A DNA stretch of 42,843 nt from an uncultured Clostridia bacterium. Its GTDB lineage: Bacteria; Bacillota; Clostridia; TANB77; CAG-508. The first letter of the stretch is position 1, and each line of letters begins with the position of its first letter. Positions 42,642 through 42,843 of this stretch are shown here, in pieces. The position numbers were made by a program, and so were the translations under genes. Below the pieces are notes generated by a model. The model worked only from the letters and a program-made list of their open reading frames with translations. It did no database searches and was not told where the DNA came from. The stretch covers positions 1-42,843 of the forward strand of contig CANRGN010000013.1 in NCBI GenBank assembly GCA_947630235.1, given 5' to 3'.

Positions 42642-42773
42642 AGAACAATAGTGGACAATTTCTTATGTAATACAGTTAAAATATATTGCAAAGTCCACGT
42701 TAAATTGTTCGTACGCCAATTTTGACCAAAATTGTGTACAGTGCTTTTATTCAGCCAGCAGAGAATTTTTCTA
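42642..42773 (-). repeat. Interspersed structured repeat, copy C, cut by the group II intron
   Basis: On the minus strand this copy runs TAGAAAAATTCTCTG... to ...CCACTATTGTTCT, with intact GAACAAT/ATTGTTC and GTGGAC/GTCCAC stems and CAATTTTGGTCAAAATTG. The first eight bases of the unit (TTATTCAG) are missing at exactly the point where the intron 3' end joins. Confidence 0.85.
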
Positions 42774-42843
42774 ATCGAGTAGGAGAAATATCATTAATTG
42801 ATATTTCGTCCTCTCACACCACCGTACGTGCCGTTCGGCATAC
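42774..42843 (-). mobile_element. Group II intron, 3' end (domains V and VI), runs off window
   Basis: Reading leftward on the minus strand from the edge: GTATGCCGAACGGCACGTAC, then GGTGGTGTGAGAGGACG, then GAAATATCA...TGATATTTC, then TCCTACTCGAT. The first block is a domain V tip with TGCC/GGCA stem, the two-base CG bulge and TACGG; the second hairpin and CCTACTCGAT with its unpaired A is domain VI and the 3' splice end (AT at 42775-42774). This matches bacterial group II introns of clostridia. The rest, including any reverse transcriptase gene, lies beyond the right edge. Confidence 0.8.

Noticed and set aside
9221..42773. Integron attC sites as an explanation of the ~140-bp repeats following some odd-codon genes
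   Set aside because: The copies lie in both orientations, are far apart, are not after every cassette-like gene, and lack a clear GTTRRRY crossover end; no integron integrase is present.

Overview
The window is about 43 kb of very AT-rich DNA (GC roughly 25-28% by eye) from an anaerobic, spore-forming Bacillota lineage, most likely an uncultured Clostridia. The support is a dipicolinate synthase subunit, pyruvate:ferredoxin oxidoreductase in the four-subunit form, Pta-Ack acetate/ATP formation, an ntp-type V/A-ATPase operon with a KtrB-like potassium channel, AGGAGG ribosome binding sites and strong AGA/TTA codon preference. No rRNA, tRNA or CRISPR array was recognised.

Layout. 1-2415 is the end of an integrated element: a partial HTH replication-initiator-like gene carrying iteron-like repeats, a nucleotidyltransferase, and a frameshifted tyrosine integrase next to repeated TTTGACATC boxes. 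2468-6012 holds secA and a small membrane-anchored OB-fold-like protein. 6058-7998 is an unrecognised protein with a heptapeptide tandem repeat. 8081-12813 holds an AI-2E family membrane protein, a CBS-pair protein, an Asn/Gln-rich protein and murD with a partner. 12965-13540 is spoVFB behind a SigK-like promoter. 13583-18027 is an envelope region: a GT39-type glycosyltransferase (frameshifted), an anti-sigma factor that appears to carry an FtsX-like extracellular domain, its ECF sigma factor (frameshifted), and a coiled-coil M23 peptidase. 18334-28305 is the ntp ATPase operon (F-C-I-K-G-E-A-B-D-J order) followed by a truncated KtrA. 28478-31621 is porCDAB. 31783-33719 is a divergent pair of unknown genes. 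33949-37464 is pta plus two tandem ackA genes. 37600-42577 holds an alpha-CTD-like protein, two small exported acidic proteins, rqcH/NFACT and a GT4 glycosyltransferase. At the right edge the 3' end of a group II intron enters on the minus strand.

Metabolic logic: pyruvate is oxidised by Por to acetyl-CoA and reduced ferredoxin, Pta and Ack convert acetyl-CoA to acetate and ATP, and the rotary ATPase with KtrB links ATP to ion gradients and K+ uptake.

Most striking observation: three unrelated genes (integrase, GT39 glycosyltransferase, ECF sigma factor) are each broken by exactly one extra C in the same context, AAY-C-GGW-AA. The zero frame reads Asn-CGG and then soon a stop, while skipping the C restores family-like protein through an Asn-Gly junction. 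By eye, the genes with ordinary local codon usage contain no other in-frame CGG codon. This suggests a +1 programmed frameshift or base skip at AAY CGG, and pseudogenes or sequencing error remain to be excluded. A second theme is a family of roughly 140-bp structured repeats (four near-complete copies and one partial), one copy of which is interrupted by the group II intron.
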